From contig NZ_BJYT01000013.1 of assembly GCF_007991655.1 (NCBI RefSeq), positions 62,001-126,000 of the forward strand: 64,000 nt of DNA, given 5' to 3'. The translations under genes were made by a program, and so were the position numbers. The notes beneath the pieces are model-generated. The model did no database searches. It was not told the origin of the DNA and saw nothing but the letters and a program-made list of their open reading frames with translations. How positions within the stretch are numbered: position 1 is the first letter of the stretch; every line of letters begins with the position of its first letter. Positions 53,268 through 61,955 of the stretch are shown here, piece by piece. Origin of the DNA: Segetibacter aerophilus (GTDB taxonomy: Bacteria > Bacteroidota > Bacteroidia > Chitinophagales > Chitinophagaceae).

Positions 53268-54068
53268 CTAATCCTCAGTATTACCATCATCGCCCGCCTC
53301 AGCATCTAACTTTTCATCTTTTCCCTCGCTTTGTTCACCACTTACTTCACTTTCACCACCTTCTGCCTCTGCTTCCTGGTTAATGTTACTTTCCGCAATT
53401 TGGGTCAGCAACATGTCTGTGTCTTTTTCTTCCTGGAGTGTTTGTCCCAAAAGTTCTTTTACCTGGCTCTCTCCCATTTGCGCAGCGAGCGTGGCTAAGC
53501 TTCCATAACTGGCAATCTCATAATGCTCCATTTTTTGAGAAGCCATAATCAATGCTACATCGCGAGTCATGCTTCCTTTCTTGGTATCCTTAATCATGCT
53601 ATCAGCCTCTCTTATCAAGCCTTCAATTGCTTCGCATTTTTTTCCTTGTGCCTTTTTACCTAATATTTCAAATACTTGCTCTAATCTTTGAACCTGTCCG
53701 TTTGTTTGTTGCGAATGCTGTTCAAAAGCGCCTCTCAATTGTTCTGAAGTTGCAGCTTTTGCCAATTTAGGTAGAGCTTTTACTCCACTCTTTTCAGCAT
53801 AATAAATGTCTTTCAAAGAGTCTAAGAACAACGTCTGCAACATTGTTTCGTCGCTTACCGGAGCAGCTTTTTTAACGGGAGCTATTTTCTTCATTGCTAC
53901 CTTTTTTGCTGGAGCAGCAGTTTTTTTAGCAGCAGCTTTTTTAGCGGGAGCTTTCTTTGGAGCTACTTTTGCTGCGGCTTTCTTAGCGGCTGCCTTTTTG
54001 GGAGGGGCTGCTTTTTTTGCTGCAGCTTTCTTAGGCGCTGCTGCTTTTTTACCTGTTGCCTTTGCCAT
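53268..54068 (-). CDS. DUF892 (YciE/YciF) ferritin-like protein with histone-H1-like tail
   Basis: 266 residues in three parts. Residues 1-70 are a Lys/Ala/Pro-rich tail like eukaryotic H1 C-termini (KKAAAPKKAAAKKAAPPKKA). Residues about 72-230 are the DUF892 four-helix ferritin-like domain (TLFLDSLKDIYYAEKSGVKA, FEQHSQQTNGQVQRLEQVFE, MEHYEIASYGSLATLAAQMG, QEEKDTDMLLTQIAE). Residues 232-266 are acidic (GGESEVSGEQSEGKDEKLDA). The core may hold a di-iron site; the basic tail would bind DNA. The combination suggests a Dps-like DNA-protection role, which is inference. Followed by a 46-bp palindrome terminator. Confidence 0.88.
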   Translation of the reverse strand: MAKATGKKAAAPKKAAAKKAAPPKKAAAKKAAAKVAPKKAPAKKAAAKKTAAPAKKVAMKKIAPVKKAAPVSDETMLQTLFLDSLKDIYYAEKSGVKALPKLAKAATSEQLRGAFEQHSQQTNGQVQRLEQVFEILGKKAQGKKCEAIEGLIREADSMIKDTKKGSMTRDVALIMASQKMEHYEIASYGSLATLAAQMGESQVKELLGQTLQEEKDTDMLLTQIAESNINQEAEAEGGESEVSGEQSEGKDEKLDAEAGDDGNTED

Positions 54069-54286
54069 AAAATAAATATTTTAGATGAGTTAATATTACT
54101 TCAGTGTGCATAAAAGTAATGCCATTGAAAAACAATAGCTTATGCCGAAACATGGCGAAAAATTTCCACACGTATTTCCTTTAAGTAAAATAAAGTATGA
54201 GGCCTTTGGCGGAGAGAAGGGTTTAAGCATTTTTTGCAGAGGATTTTAAAAGCAAAAACGCTTCCAGTCAGTAGTAAGCAATAATC

Positions 54287-54322
54287 AAAAGAGAGTTTTT
54301 CAATTAAGAAAAACTCTCTTTT
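54287..54322 (-). terminator. terminator of the aroC-DUF952 unit
   Basis: A 15-bp perfect stem (54287-54301 with 54308-54322), 6-nt loop, 26 bp after the DUF952 stop. Confidence 0.7.
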
Positions 54323-54348
54323 ATATGTTCAAACTAAGAAGCCTTGTA

Positions 54349-54702
54349 CTAATCAACTCTTCTGTTGTCGATGTTTTCTTTGTCCGAAGTTATTGGAGCC
54401 AGAAAAACTATCTCAATTACTGCTGATAAATTTAAAGGACCGTATACATGGGGGAACTCTTGTTGCAATTGTTCATCGCGATCGTATTGCAACTTCTGGT
54501 TGAGGAGTGAAGGATCAATTACTAGTTTCACCAGGTTTTCCTGTCCTTTAAAGTGTCTTTCCTGCACACTTTCCAATTGTTCCTGCGTGCAACAATGTAC
54601 AAATCCTTCTCTTTGAAATGAAGGTGGCTCATAGCTGCCTTTATCTTGTGCGTCTTCCCACTCTTCAACTGTTGTTAGATGATAAATAACCTGAGAATCC
54701 AT
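54349..54702 (-). CDS. DUF952 protein
   Basis: 117 residues. VIYHLTTVEEWEDAQDKGSY, EGFVHCCTQEQLESV and FPHVYGPLNLSAVIEIVFL are family hallmarks; the His and Cys residues of EGFVHCC lie in the conserved pocket. DUF952 resembles glutathione-S-transferase-domain-like or ADP-ribosyl-type folds, with no known function. It begins 18 bp after aroC and is probably co-transcribed. Confidence 0.85.
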   Translation of the reverse strand: MDSQVIYHLTTVEEWEDAQDKGSYEPPSFQREGFVHCCTQEQLESVQERHFKGQENLVKLVIDPSLLNQKLQYDRDEQLQQEFPHVYGPLNLSAVIEIVFLAPITSDKENIDNRRVD

Positions 54703-54720
54703 GTTTCGTTGATTTTTAAA

Positions 54721-55710
54721 TTATACAATGCGGTTGATTCTATTTTCCAGCATTAGCAAATCGGCCAGCACAAATGCTGTTACCGCCTCTAATACTACCG
54801 GAACCCTCAATGCAATGCACAGATCGTGCCTTCCCTTCACCGAAAATGTATCTACTTCCCCTGTTTCCCAGTTAAGCGTTTGCTGCTCTTTCGGGGTCGA
54901 TGAAGTAGGTTTTATCGCAATTCTAAAAACCAATTCGTTTCCATTTGTTATTCCACCTACAATGCCTCCGGCGTGGTTCGTTACTGTTTTGCCGGCAGCA
55001 TTTTCAATAGCGTCGTTATGTACACTTCCAAACATCCTTGCTGCTTCAAAACCGGTTCCGAATTCAATTCCGCGTACAGCAGGAATTGCAAAAACCGCAT
55101 GGCTGATGACAGACTCAGCCGAGTCGAAAAAAGGTTCTCCAAGCCCAATAGGAAGGCCAGCTACACGACACTCTACAATGCCTCCAATAGTGTCTTTTGC
55201 ATCAATGGCTTTTTGCAATCCTTTTTCAATATCGGGCTCGCCACCAATCTCTAGAATTTTGGATTCAACCTTTACTTGACCCAGTAATTTTTTTGCTATA
55301 ACGCCTGCTGCGACCAGGCACACGGTAAGTCGTCCGCTGAAATGTCCGCCGCCCCTGTAATCCTCGTGTCCGCCATACTTTTTGCTGGCCACAAAGTCAG
55401 CATGACCAGGTCTTGGAAACGACCGCTGCTTTGCATAATCGGTACTTCGGGTATTGTTATTTTCGAAAAGGATGGTGATGGGGGCGCCGGTGGTTTTGTT
55501 ATTAAACAGGCCACTTTTAAAAATCGGCAAATCATCTTCTTTTCGGGGCGTAGTGCCTTTGGCGCCGCCTTTGCGTCGTTCTATATCAGCCAGGAAATCT
55601 TCTACCGATAATGATAATCCGGCGGGGCAACCGTCAATCGTTAGCCCAACACTTTCACCATGTGATTCTCCAAAAATGTGAATACGAAATATGCGGCCGA
55701 AACTATTCAA
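54721..55710 (-). CDS. aroC: chorismate synthase
   Basis: 329 residues. Signatures: FGRIFRIHIFGESHGESVGL, RPGHADFVASKKYGGHEDYR, GGGHFSGRLT and GRHDLCIALRVPVV. The FMN-binding His residues (GESHG, GRHD) are present. It converts 5-enolpyruvylshikimate-3-phosphate to chorismate, the last shikimate step. It sits 297 bp downstream of aroA, a gap filled by an inverted pair of the dispersed element, so it may be expressed separately from aroBA. Confidence 0.97.
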   Translation of the reverse strand: MNSFGRIFRIHIFGESHGESVGLTIDGCPAGLSLSVEDFLADIERRKGGAKGTTPRKEDDLPIFKSGLFNNKTTGAPITILFENNNTRSTDYAKQRSFPRPGHADFVASKKYGGHEDYRGGGHFSGRLTVCLVAAGVIAKKLLGQVKVESKILEIGGEPDIEKGLQKAIDAKDTIGGIVECRVAGLPIGLGEPFFDSAESVISHAVFAIPAVRGIEFGTGFEAARMFGSVHNDAIENAAGKTVTNHAGGIVGGITNGNELVFRIAIKPTSSTPKEQQTLNWETGEVDTFSVKGRHDLCIALRVPVVLEAVTAFVLADLLMLENRINRIV

Positions 55711-55829
55711 GTGCGTAGTTTTTTTATTGATTCAGATTATTAATTGTCTTTATTAAAACCGAAAAATGCATCTTAAAGGTCGAAATTATAACTGCTTGTG
55801 TTATCGTCATTTTACCTGCAATCAACATT

Positions 55830-55849
55830 ATTGTGTCACTCACTTGTAC
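55830..55849 (+). repeat. dispersed 20-bp element, copy 4
   Basis: ATTGTGTCACTCACTTGTAC, one mismatch from the common form. It lies 120 bp upstream of the aroC start. Confidence 0.75.
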
Positions 55850-55919
55850 CTTAAGTTCTTTGTTGCACGGTTCCAATTACACGTTTTCGGACATTGCAAA
55901 AAGATTAGATATTGACACA

Positions 55920-55940
55920 GTACAAGAGTGCGACGCAACG
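55920..55940 (-). repeat. dispersed element, inverted copy 7
   Basis: On the plus strand GTACAAGAGTGCGACGCAACG; on the minus strand it reads CGTTGCGTCGCACTCTTGTAC. With copy 4 it forms an inverted-repeat unit of 111 bp (55830-55940) between aroA and aroC. Confidence 0.75.
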
Positions 55941-56007
55941 AATGATCCATCTGTGTTTATATGCCGGTTACCAAAAACGATTTAAAAAAGATGCAAACCT
56001 CGTGAAG

Positions 56008-57276
56008 CTAAAAGTTAACTGTCGCTCCTAATTTCTGTAAATGACGGTAAAAGTCGGGATACGATTTATTAATAGCTTCAGCGTCTTCGATGGTTACTTC
56101 GTCGTCTGCCTGCAATGCAGCAACCGCACACGCCATAGCAATCCGATGATCGTGACGTGAATGAACTGTGGTACCAAATAACTCAGATCCACCCTCAATC
56201 AACATGAGATCATCTTGCAAGGTTATCTTGGTACCCATCTTCCCAAACTCTTCTTGCAAGGTAAGGCCGCGGTTACTTTCTTTATGCGCCAACCGGCTTA
56301 CTCCCTTAATAGTTGACGTTCCACCGCAGTAAGCAGCCAACGCAACCAGCGGGGGGAAAAGGTCAGGGCAGTCTGTAGCGTCGAAATCAAAAGCCTTTAA
56401 ATCTGTCGGTGGGCCGATGTTAATAGCATTTGGGCCAACGGTTAAATCGCACTCACAATCCTTCAAAGCTCGCATCACCTCTCTATCTGCCTGTGTTGAT
56501 AACAGATCTAATCCCTTTACGGTGATTTTACCAGAGATTGCACCTGCTACCAGTAGGAAAGCAGCTCCGCTCCAATCGCCTTCAACTGTGTACACCTGCG
56601 GCTCGTAATTTTTTCCCTGCGGCTCAAGATGAAAGACTTCATAATTGGTATGGGTCACTTTTCTGCCAAAACTTTCCATCACCTTCAGCGTAAGGTCGAT
56701 GTAAGGTTTGCTTTTAAGATTGTTTACTTTAATTGACACCGGCTTTGTGACTGAAGCGCCGTAAGCCATCAACAACCCTGTGAGAAATTGGGAGCTTAAA
56801 GAGCCATCGACCTCAATGTCTGAAGGAACCAAAGGACCTTGTATTTGCAATGGAAGCTTACCCTCTCTCGAATGAATCTTGATATTCAGCTTTGGAAAAA
56901 TCTCGTCAAAAAAGTGCATGGGCCTGGTAGATAAGCTACCCGTACCGTTAATTGTAATATGCCCGTTACTAAGGGCAGCAATGGGCGTAAACATGCGAAT
57001 GCCCAAACCGCTTTCGCCACAATTAATCTCTTCTTCTATGGGGTCAACTCCGAGGCTATGTATTGTAATTGATCCATCCTCATTTTCTACAACTCTTGCG
57101 CCTAGTTTCTGAATAACGTCCAACGCTGCAAGGTCGTCGTTGCTTTTGCCCGGATTTATTATTTCGGAAGCACCTTCAGAAAGCAGCGCAGCAGCGCAAG
57201 CACGTTGCATACTACTTTTACTGGCAGGCGCAATAACAGAACCGGTTAGAACGGAAGGTTTAATTTTTACTATCAT
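56008..57276 (-). CDS. aroA: 3-phosphoshikimate 1-carboxyvinyltransferase (EPSP synthase)
   Basis: 422 residues. Signatures: VIAPASKSSMQRACAAALLS, GNGLGI-like GESGLGIRMFTPIAAL, DGSLSSQFLTGLLMAYG, ATDCPDLFPPLVALAAYCGG and RHDHRIAMACAVAAL. It adds enolpyruvate to shikimate-3-phosphate and is the glyphosate target. The text between the two domains is normal for a class of bacterial EPSPS. It starts 25 bp after aroB, in the same transcript. Confidence 0.96.
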   Translation of the reverse strand: MIVKIKPSVLTGSVIAPASKSSMQRACAAALLSEGASEIINPGKSNDDLAALDVIQKLGARVVENEDGSITIHSLGVDPIEEEINCGESGLGIRMFTPIAALSNGHITINGTGSLSTRPMHFFDEIFPKLNIKIHSREGKLPLQIQGPLVPSDIEVDGSLSSQFLTGLLMAYGASVTKPVSIKVNNLKSKPYIDLTLKVMESFGRKVTHTNYEVFHLEPQGKNYEPQVYTVEGDWSGAAFLLVAGAISGKITVKGLDLLSTQADREVMRALKDCECDLTVGPNAINIGPPTDLKAFDFDATDCPDLFPPLVALAAYCGGTSTIKGVSRLAHKESNRGLTLQEEFGKMGTKITLQDDLMLIEGGSELFGTTVHSRHDHRIAMACAVAALQADDEVTIEDAEAINKSYPDFYRHLQKLGATVNF

Positions 57277-57301
57277 ACTCCTAAATTCCGTGAAGGGAAC
57301 T

Positions 57302-58321
57302 TTATAGATTATTGATTAATGCGTGAATTTGTTCAAAAGGTAAAGGGACAATCGTTGCTTTACCTATTTTATTTAGAAGTACGTAATTGATAGATTGATT
57401 GCTTTTCTTTTTATCGCTCTTTAAAATTCTGAAAGTTTCTTCTTTATCAAATTCAAACTGCGGAGGAAGACCGTATTGTTTTAAAACGTTCACAACACGT
57501 GCTGTGTCTTTAAAACCGGTGATTTCTTCAGAGAATTTACAAGCCACACCCATACCAATACTCACGGCATGACCATGCGGAATTTTATAGAGATTTTCAA
57601 CAGCATGTCCAATCGTATGACCAAAGTTTAGCAGTTTTCTATCTCCATTTTCAAACTCATCTGTAACGACTACCTTAGTTTTTAAAAGCGCATTCCGCTG
57701 AATAAGCTTTGCAAGATTTTCGGGGTCTTTTTGAAAATAATCAAGTTTATTTTCCTCCAGCATGTTAAACATCGGAGCGTCTTTGATACAAGCATGCTTG
57801 ATTACTTCGGCAAAACCATTTACCCATTCTTCTTTCGGCAATGATTTGAGCAACGAGAAATCATACAATAGAAAAGCCGGTTGTTTTATTAAACCAACCA
57901 TGTTTTTATAAAGACCTACATCAATTCCGTTTTTGCCACCAATTGCGGCGTCCACCATGGCAAGGATTGAAGTAGGAACAAATCCAAATGCAATACCTCG
58001 CATGTAAATACCAGCCACATAGCCAGTAATGTCTGTAATCACCCCACCTCCAACACCGACTAACGTTGTGTTCCTGTCTGCACCTACATCTATTAATTGC
58101 TGTATAATATCGTCTACTGTCGCCTGTACCTTATGTTGCTCGCCCGCTTTTATTATAATTGATTTCCAGCCTTTGAATTTTTTCTGGTGTTTAGCAAAAA
58201 CATTTTCATCAGTTACAATTACGGCATTGTCTTTAGAGACTAATTGCTCTAGGTAATTGAAATCAGCGTTGAAATAATAGTTGACGGTGGAAGAGGAAAA
58301 TGAAAATGACTTCTTGATCAT
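57302..58321 (-). CDS. aroB: 3-dehydroquinate synthase
   Basis: 339 residues. GVGGGVITDITGYVAGIYMR, FVPTSILAMVDAAIGGKNGI and LNFGHTIGHAVENLYKIPHG contain the NAD site and the zinc ligands. It converts DAHP to 3-dehydroquinate, the second shikimate step. A terminator separates it from the DAHP synthase gene upstream (58412-58440), so aroB probably has its own promoter. Stop and aroA start are 25 bp apart. Confidence 0.96.
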   Translation of the reverse strand: MIKKSFSFSSSTVNYYFNADFNYLEQLVSKDNAVIVTDENVFAKHQKKFKGWKSIIIKAGEQHKVQATVDDIIQQLIDVGADRNTTLVGVGGGVITDITGYVAGIYMRGIAFGFVPTSILAMVDAAIGGKNGIDVGLYKNMVGLIKQPAFLLYDFSLLKSLPKEEWVNGFAEVIKHACIKDAPMFNMLEENKLDYFQKDPENLAKLIQRNALLKTKVVVTDEFENGDRKLLNFGHTIGHAVENLYKIPHGHAVSIGMGVACKFSEEITGFKDTARVVNVLKQYGLPPQFEFDKEETFRILKSDKKKSNQSINYVLLNKIGKATIVPLPFEQIHALINNL

Positions 58322-58411
58322 AAGCAGTGGTGATCCCTGCTGGTTGCAGGTAACGGTTATTGTACAGCCATAGCTGTTGTAGAAAAGAAAGAATAGAGGC
58401 TTAAAAAAGAA

Positions 58412-58440
58412 TGGTCGCCAACACGGACGGCTGGCGACCA
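58412..58440 (-). terminator. terminator after the DAHP synthase gene
   Basis: A 9-bp GC-rich stem TGGTCGCCA/TGGCGACCA (58412-58420 with 58432-58440). On the minus strand it is followed by TTCTTTTTT, 12 bp after the stop. It could also work as an attenuator for aroB. Confidence 0.75.
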
Positions 58441-58452
58441 GGAAGTATTTTC

Positions 58453-59538
58453 TTAGCTATTCATTATTGCAGTCTGGTGATTGATACTTTCCATGTGAAC
58501 CGCGTCGTAATATTTTGTTATGAACTCATTACTCAAGCCTAATGATTCACCTTTTCTGAAGGCTCTTTCCAAAAGTTCGTTCCAACGATTTGTCTGAAGA
58601 ATAGTGATATCGTTCTCTTTTTTGTACTGGCCGATCTTGTCGGCTATCTTCATACGTTGACCTAATAGCTGCATCAACTCATCATCTATGTGGTTGATTT
58701 GTTCTCTCAATTTCTCAAGTGCGACAACAAATTCTCTTTCATTAGTTGTTTCGTGTCTCCACTTGATGCCATCCAAAATTTCTGCAAGTCTTTCTGGGGT
58801 AACCTGTTGTTTTGCGTCGCTCCAGGCTTTATCAGGATCAATGTGACTTTCAATCATTACACCATCGTAATCAAGGTCAATTGCTTTTTGAGCAACACTT
58901 TGCAGCAACGTACGGTTACCTGAGATATGACTTGGATCGTTAATGATCATCATATTTGGGTTACGACGTTTCATTTCGATAGCAAGGTGCCACATGGGCG
59001 CGTTACGATATTCTGTGTTACCATAAGAAGAGAAGCCACGATGAATTAAACCTATGTTTTTGATGCCTGCCTTAGCAACACGCTCAACGGCGCCTATCCA
59101 TAACTCTAAGTCAGGGTTGATTGGATTTTTTATAAGAACAGGCACATTTGCTCCGCGAAGTGCATCAGCAACTTCCTGTACACTGAATGGATTAACAGTG
59201 GTTCGTGCTCCAATCCACAAAACATCAACATCAAAATGCAAAGCATCTTCTACCTGTCTACCGGTAGCAACTTCGATCGCAATAGGAAGACCAGTAATTT
59301 TTTTTGCCTGGTTTAACCAATTAAGACCTTTTGTACCCACGCCTTCAAAACTTCCCGGGCGGGTTCTCGGCTTCCAGATACCGGCTCGAAGTACATCTAC
59401 CTTGCCTGTTGCTTTTAAACGGGTAGCTGTTTCAATTACCTGCTCTTCAGTTTCGGCGCTGCAAGGTCCGGAGATAATTAGCGGACGTTTAGAAAGTACT
59501 TCATCGATTGTTGACGCAGCATTTAATGTTTGTTCCAT
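58453..59538 (-). CDS. bifunctional DAHP synthase / chorismate mutase
   Basis: 361 residues. The N-terminal two thirds is a KDO8P-like DAHP synthase (RPLIISGPCSAETEEQVIET, LRAGIWKPRTRPGSFEGVGT, VLWIGARTTVNPFSVQEVA). The C-terminus from about 275 is a chorismate mutase AroQ domain (LEKLREQINHIDDELMQLLG, then QRMKIADKIGQYKKENDI). The first shikimate step and the branch-point step are thus joined, a form common in Bacteroidota and usually feedback-regulated through the mutase domain. It lies 29 bp after the thiamine-binding-protein gene and ends in a terminator. Confidence 0.96.
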   Translation of the reverse strand: MEQTLNAASTIDEVLSKRPLIISGPCSAETEEQVIETATRLKATGKVDVLRAGIWKPRTRPGSFEGVGTKGLNWLNQAKKITGLPIAIEVATGRQVEDALHFDVDVLWIGARTTVNPFSVQEVADALRGANVPVLIKNPINPDLELWIGAVERVAKAGIKNIGLIHRGFSSYGNTEYRNAPMWHLAIEMKRRNPNMMIINDPSHISGNRTLLQSVAQKAIDLDYDGVMIESHIDPDKAWSDAKQQVTPERLAEILDGIKWRHETTNEREFVVALEKLREQINHIDDELMQLLGQRMKIADKIGQYKKENDITILQTNRWNELLERAFRKGESLGLSNEFITKYYDAVHMESINHQTAIMNS

Positions 59539-59567
59539 TTTTAATTTATTGAAGTAAAAATATTAAT

Positions 59568-59867
59568 TTATAAACCAAACTTCGACACCTTTTCGTTGGC
59601 CGTGATATCGCTTTTGCTTCTCATATTTATCTGAACACTTGCGATCCATTCGCTACAATTCTTTGAGAGCAAGTGCTCGTTTACTGCATTTACTATGGCC
59701 ATTACTTCTGCATATGTTCCTTCCACTACCGTTGCAAAAGGTCCAATCTCATGTTTTATTCCTGACTGTTGTATAACTACTATCGCTTCGTCAACCCATT
59801 CGTAAGGATGTTTATCCTGTACAATAGGGAGAATTTGTATGGAAGCGTTAACGAGATAGTTGTGCAT
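59568..59867 (-). CDS. MTH1187/YkoF-like thiamine-binding protein
   Basis: 99 residues. VNASIQILPIVQDKHPYEWV, IKHEIGPFATVVEGTYAEVM and AIVNAVNEHLLSKNCSEW are the usual strands and helices of this DUF77-type fold. Relatives bind thiamine or hydroxymethylpyrimidine between subunits. It precedes the DAHP synthase gene by 29 bp, so it may be co-transcribed; the connection between the two is not obvious. Confidence 0.83.
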   Translation of the reverse strand: MHNYLVNASIQILPIVQDKHPYEWVDEAIVVIQQSGIKHEIGPFATVVEGTYAEVMAIVNAVNEHLLSKNCSEWIASVQINMRSKSDITANEKVSKFGL

Positions 59868-59884
59868 CTTATTCGAGCTTACCC

Positions 59885-59913
59885 AACCTCCGTCTCCTCA
59901 AGGAGAGGGAGGT
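59885..59913. repeat. CCTCC-type intergenic hairpin repeat, copy A
   Basis: CCTCCGTCTCCTCAAGGAGAGGGAGG forms a 5+5-bp stem with one G-G mismatch. It resembles the CCCTCTCC...GGAGAGGG intergenic repeat seen in many Bacteroidota, as I recall. It lies just upstream of the MTH1187 gene start. Confidence 0.55.
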
Positions 59914-60040
59914 CGGGAGAACGTTTTTTATTTTATCTTTTGTTTCTTACACTTCAACTTGAACCTTATCCTTCATTCGCTTATCAATGCTCTGCTACTG
60001 ACGTGGAAGTTCGAACTGCTTATTAAAGAACTAATTTACC

Positions 60041-60069
60041 GCTCCTTCTCCTGAAGAAAGAGTTGGAGC
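60041..60069. repeat. CCTCC-type hairpin repeat, degenerate copy B
   Basis: GCTCCTTCTCCTGAAGAAAG and then AGTTGGAGC, related to copy A but with mismatches, in the 211-bp gap after the DEAD helicase gene. Confidence 0.4.
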
Positions 60070-60078
60070 ATGAGATTT

Positions 60079-61770
60079 CTACCCCCTGCTATTAGCATCA
60101 TTCATCCTGATCCTTCTGCCTTTGAAAGTTTTGCCGTCGACCGCGCGCACCATTTTATCTGCCACGCTTTTATCTATTTCAATCCAGCTATTCATTTCCT
60201 TCATATCAATGCGTCCTAAGTTTTCTTTCTTTAGTTCGCTCATATCTAGAATAAACTGCAGGAAACTTGCCTTGTAAAAACCATCCTTGGTTCCAAGATT
60301 TACAAACAACCTTGCATAGTTGCCATCACCTCCAGAAAACTCTCTGCCTCTTGTGTCCCGGGTACGTCCATCAGCACGATCACCTCTTGAGTCACTTCGG
60401 TCTCCGCGATCGTATGGCGTTCTTTCCCTCACACGTGTATCAGTACGGGCATTAAGGTCTGAAGCATTTTCATAGTATTTTAGGAACCTGTCAAATTCTG
60501 TAGCGACCACCCTTTTCAACACTTCTTCCTTGCTTACGTCTGCAAACTTTTCTGCAAGCATGGGCATATATGTTTCGTAGTCGCCATGACTTACATCTGT
60601 TTGCAGCAACTTATCCATGAAGTAAAAAAACTGCTTACGGCAAACATCTTTACCGGAAGGAATATCTAACTTATGAAAAGGTTGTTGAACCATTTTCTCT
60701 ATCTGGCGAAGCTTAAAGATCTCTCTTGAATGCACGATGGACATCGAAATTCCCTGGCTACCTGCACGACCTGTACGGCCACTTCGGTGCGTGTAAACTT
60801 CTACATCATCCGGTAGTTCGAAGTTGATCACGTGGGTTATCTCTTTCACATCAATACCACGTGCTGCCACGTCGGTTGCAATTAGAAGCTGCAATGTTTT
60901 ATCGCGAAACTGTCCCATTACTGCATCACGCTGACCTTGCGATAAATCACCGTGTAATGCATCAATATCGTAACCTTCTCTTGTAAGCTTTTCCGCTATT
61001 CCTTGCGCATCAAGTTTTGTACGGGTAAAGATGATACCATACATACCGGGGTTAAAATCGATGATCCGCTTAAGCGTCTCGTAGCGATGTTGCGACGAGC
61101 ATACATAATACTGGTGATCGATATTCTTATTTCCCGTATTTGCCTTACCTACCGTTACTTCGACGGGGCTTTTCATATAGCGCTTACTTACCTGTCTTAC
61201 CTCAGGCGGCATTGTTGCACTAAACAACCAGGTGCTTTCACGGTTAGGGGTATTCTTTAAAATGAATTCAATATCGTCTCTAAAGCCCATGTTCAACATC
61301 TCATCCGCCTCGTCCAGCACCACGTATTTAATTTGTTCAAGGTCGATTGCTTTACGCTCAATCAGGTCAATTAAACGGCCCGGAGTAGCCACTACGATTT
61401 GAACACCTCTTCTTAAATCACGAATCTGCATGGTGATAGAAGCGCCACCATAAACAGCTACAACATGCAATCCTTTTATATGCTTTTTAAAAAGTTCAAT
61501 CTCCTTTACAATCTGCATGCACAGCTCGCGTGTAGGACATACAATTAATGCTTGCGGATGCTTATTCTCTACCGAAATCAATTGCAACAATGGCAAGCCA
61601 AATGCTGCTGTTTTACCTGTACCGGTTTGAGCCAATCCCACAAAGTCAGTTGTGCCACTCAATAGCACCGGGATTGCCTGCTCCTGTATAGGGGTTGGGT
61701 TCACAAACCCCAACTCGTCGGTTGCCTGAATTAACCTTGCGTCAATTCCCAACCCTTCAAATGTCATCAT
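60079..61770 (-). CDS. DEAD-box RNA helicase with DbpA-type RNA-binding domain
   Basis: 563 residues. Motifs in order: Q motif near FVNPTPIQEQAIPV, motif I AQTGTGKTAAF, Ia PTRELC, II DEADEML, III SAT, then IIFTRTK, ATDVAARGIDV and HRSGRTGRAG. An Arg/Asp/Gly-rich linker (DRGDRSDSRGDRADGRTRDT) at about 450-480 precedes a DbpA RNA-binding domain at the C-terminus. It remodels structured RNA, probably in ribosome assembly or cold adaptation (CsdA/DeaD group). A -7 element at 61788 gives a 5' leader of only about 12 nt. Confidence 0.95.
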   Translation of the reverse strand: MMTFEGLGIDARLIQATDELGFVNPTPIQEQAIPVLLSGTTDFVGLAQTGTGKTAAFGLPLLQLISVENKHPQALIVCPTRELCMQIVKEIELFKKHIKGLHVVAVYGGASITMQIRDLRRGVQIVVATPGRLIDLIERKAIDLEQIKYVVLDEADEMLNMGFRDDIEFILKNTPNRESTWLFSATMPPEVRQVSKRYMKSPVEVTVGKANTGNKNIDHQYYVCSSQHRYETLKRIIDFNPGMYGIIFTRTKLDAQGIAEKLTREGYDIDALHGDLSQGQRDAVMGQFRDKTLQLLIATDVAARGIDVKEITHVINFELPDDVEVYTHRSGRTGRAGSQGISMSIVHSREIFKLRQIEKMVQQPFHKLDIPSGKDVCRKQFFYFMDKLLQTDVSHGDYETYMPMLAEKFADVSKEEVLKRVVATEFDRFLKYYENASDLNARTDTRVRERTPYDRGDRSDSRGDRADGRTRDTRGREFSGGDGNYARLFVNLGTKDGFYKASFLQFILDMSELKKENLGRIDMKEMNSWIEIDKSVADKMVRAVDGKTFKGRRIRMNDANSRG

Positions 61771-61787
61771 ATAATCTAAAATTTGCG

Positions 61788-61795
61788 CAAAGGTA
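61788..61795 (-). promoter_or_regulatory. TANNTTTG -7 element of the DEAD helicase gene
   Basis: The minus strand reads TACCTTTG, exact consensus, 17 bp upstream of the ATG at 61770. Confidence 0.5.
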
Positions 61796-61955
61796 CTATT
61801 TAATTCTAGCCGTATTGCTGCTTTTGTTGTTATGTTTCTGTTGTAAGACCATTAGTTTTCGATTGATGAATGATAGTAACTCCCTCCCTCAATTTTCGCG
61901 CTTAGCTCAATCAATTTTTTCTCATTGAACAAACTGTAGCACTACTTTCGACATC

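Noticed and set aside
53806-54075. Ala/Phe-rich plus-strand frame resembling a membrane protein
   Set aside because: It is the mirror of the Lys/Ala repeats of the DUF892 tail and has no start signal.
58330-58452. Riboswitch before aroB
   Set aside because: Only a simple GC-rich hairpin with a T-tract is visible; no conserved riboswitch core was recognised, so it is called a terminator.
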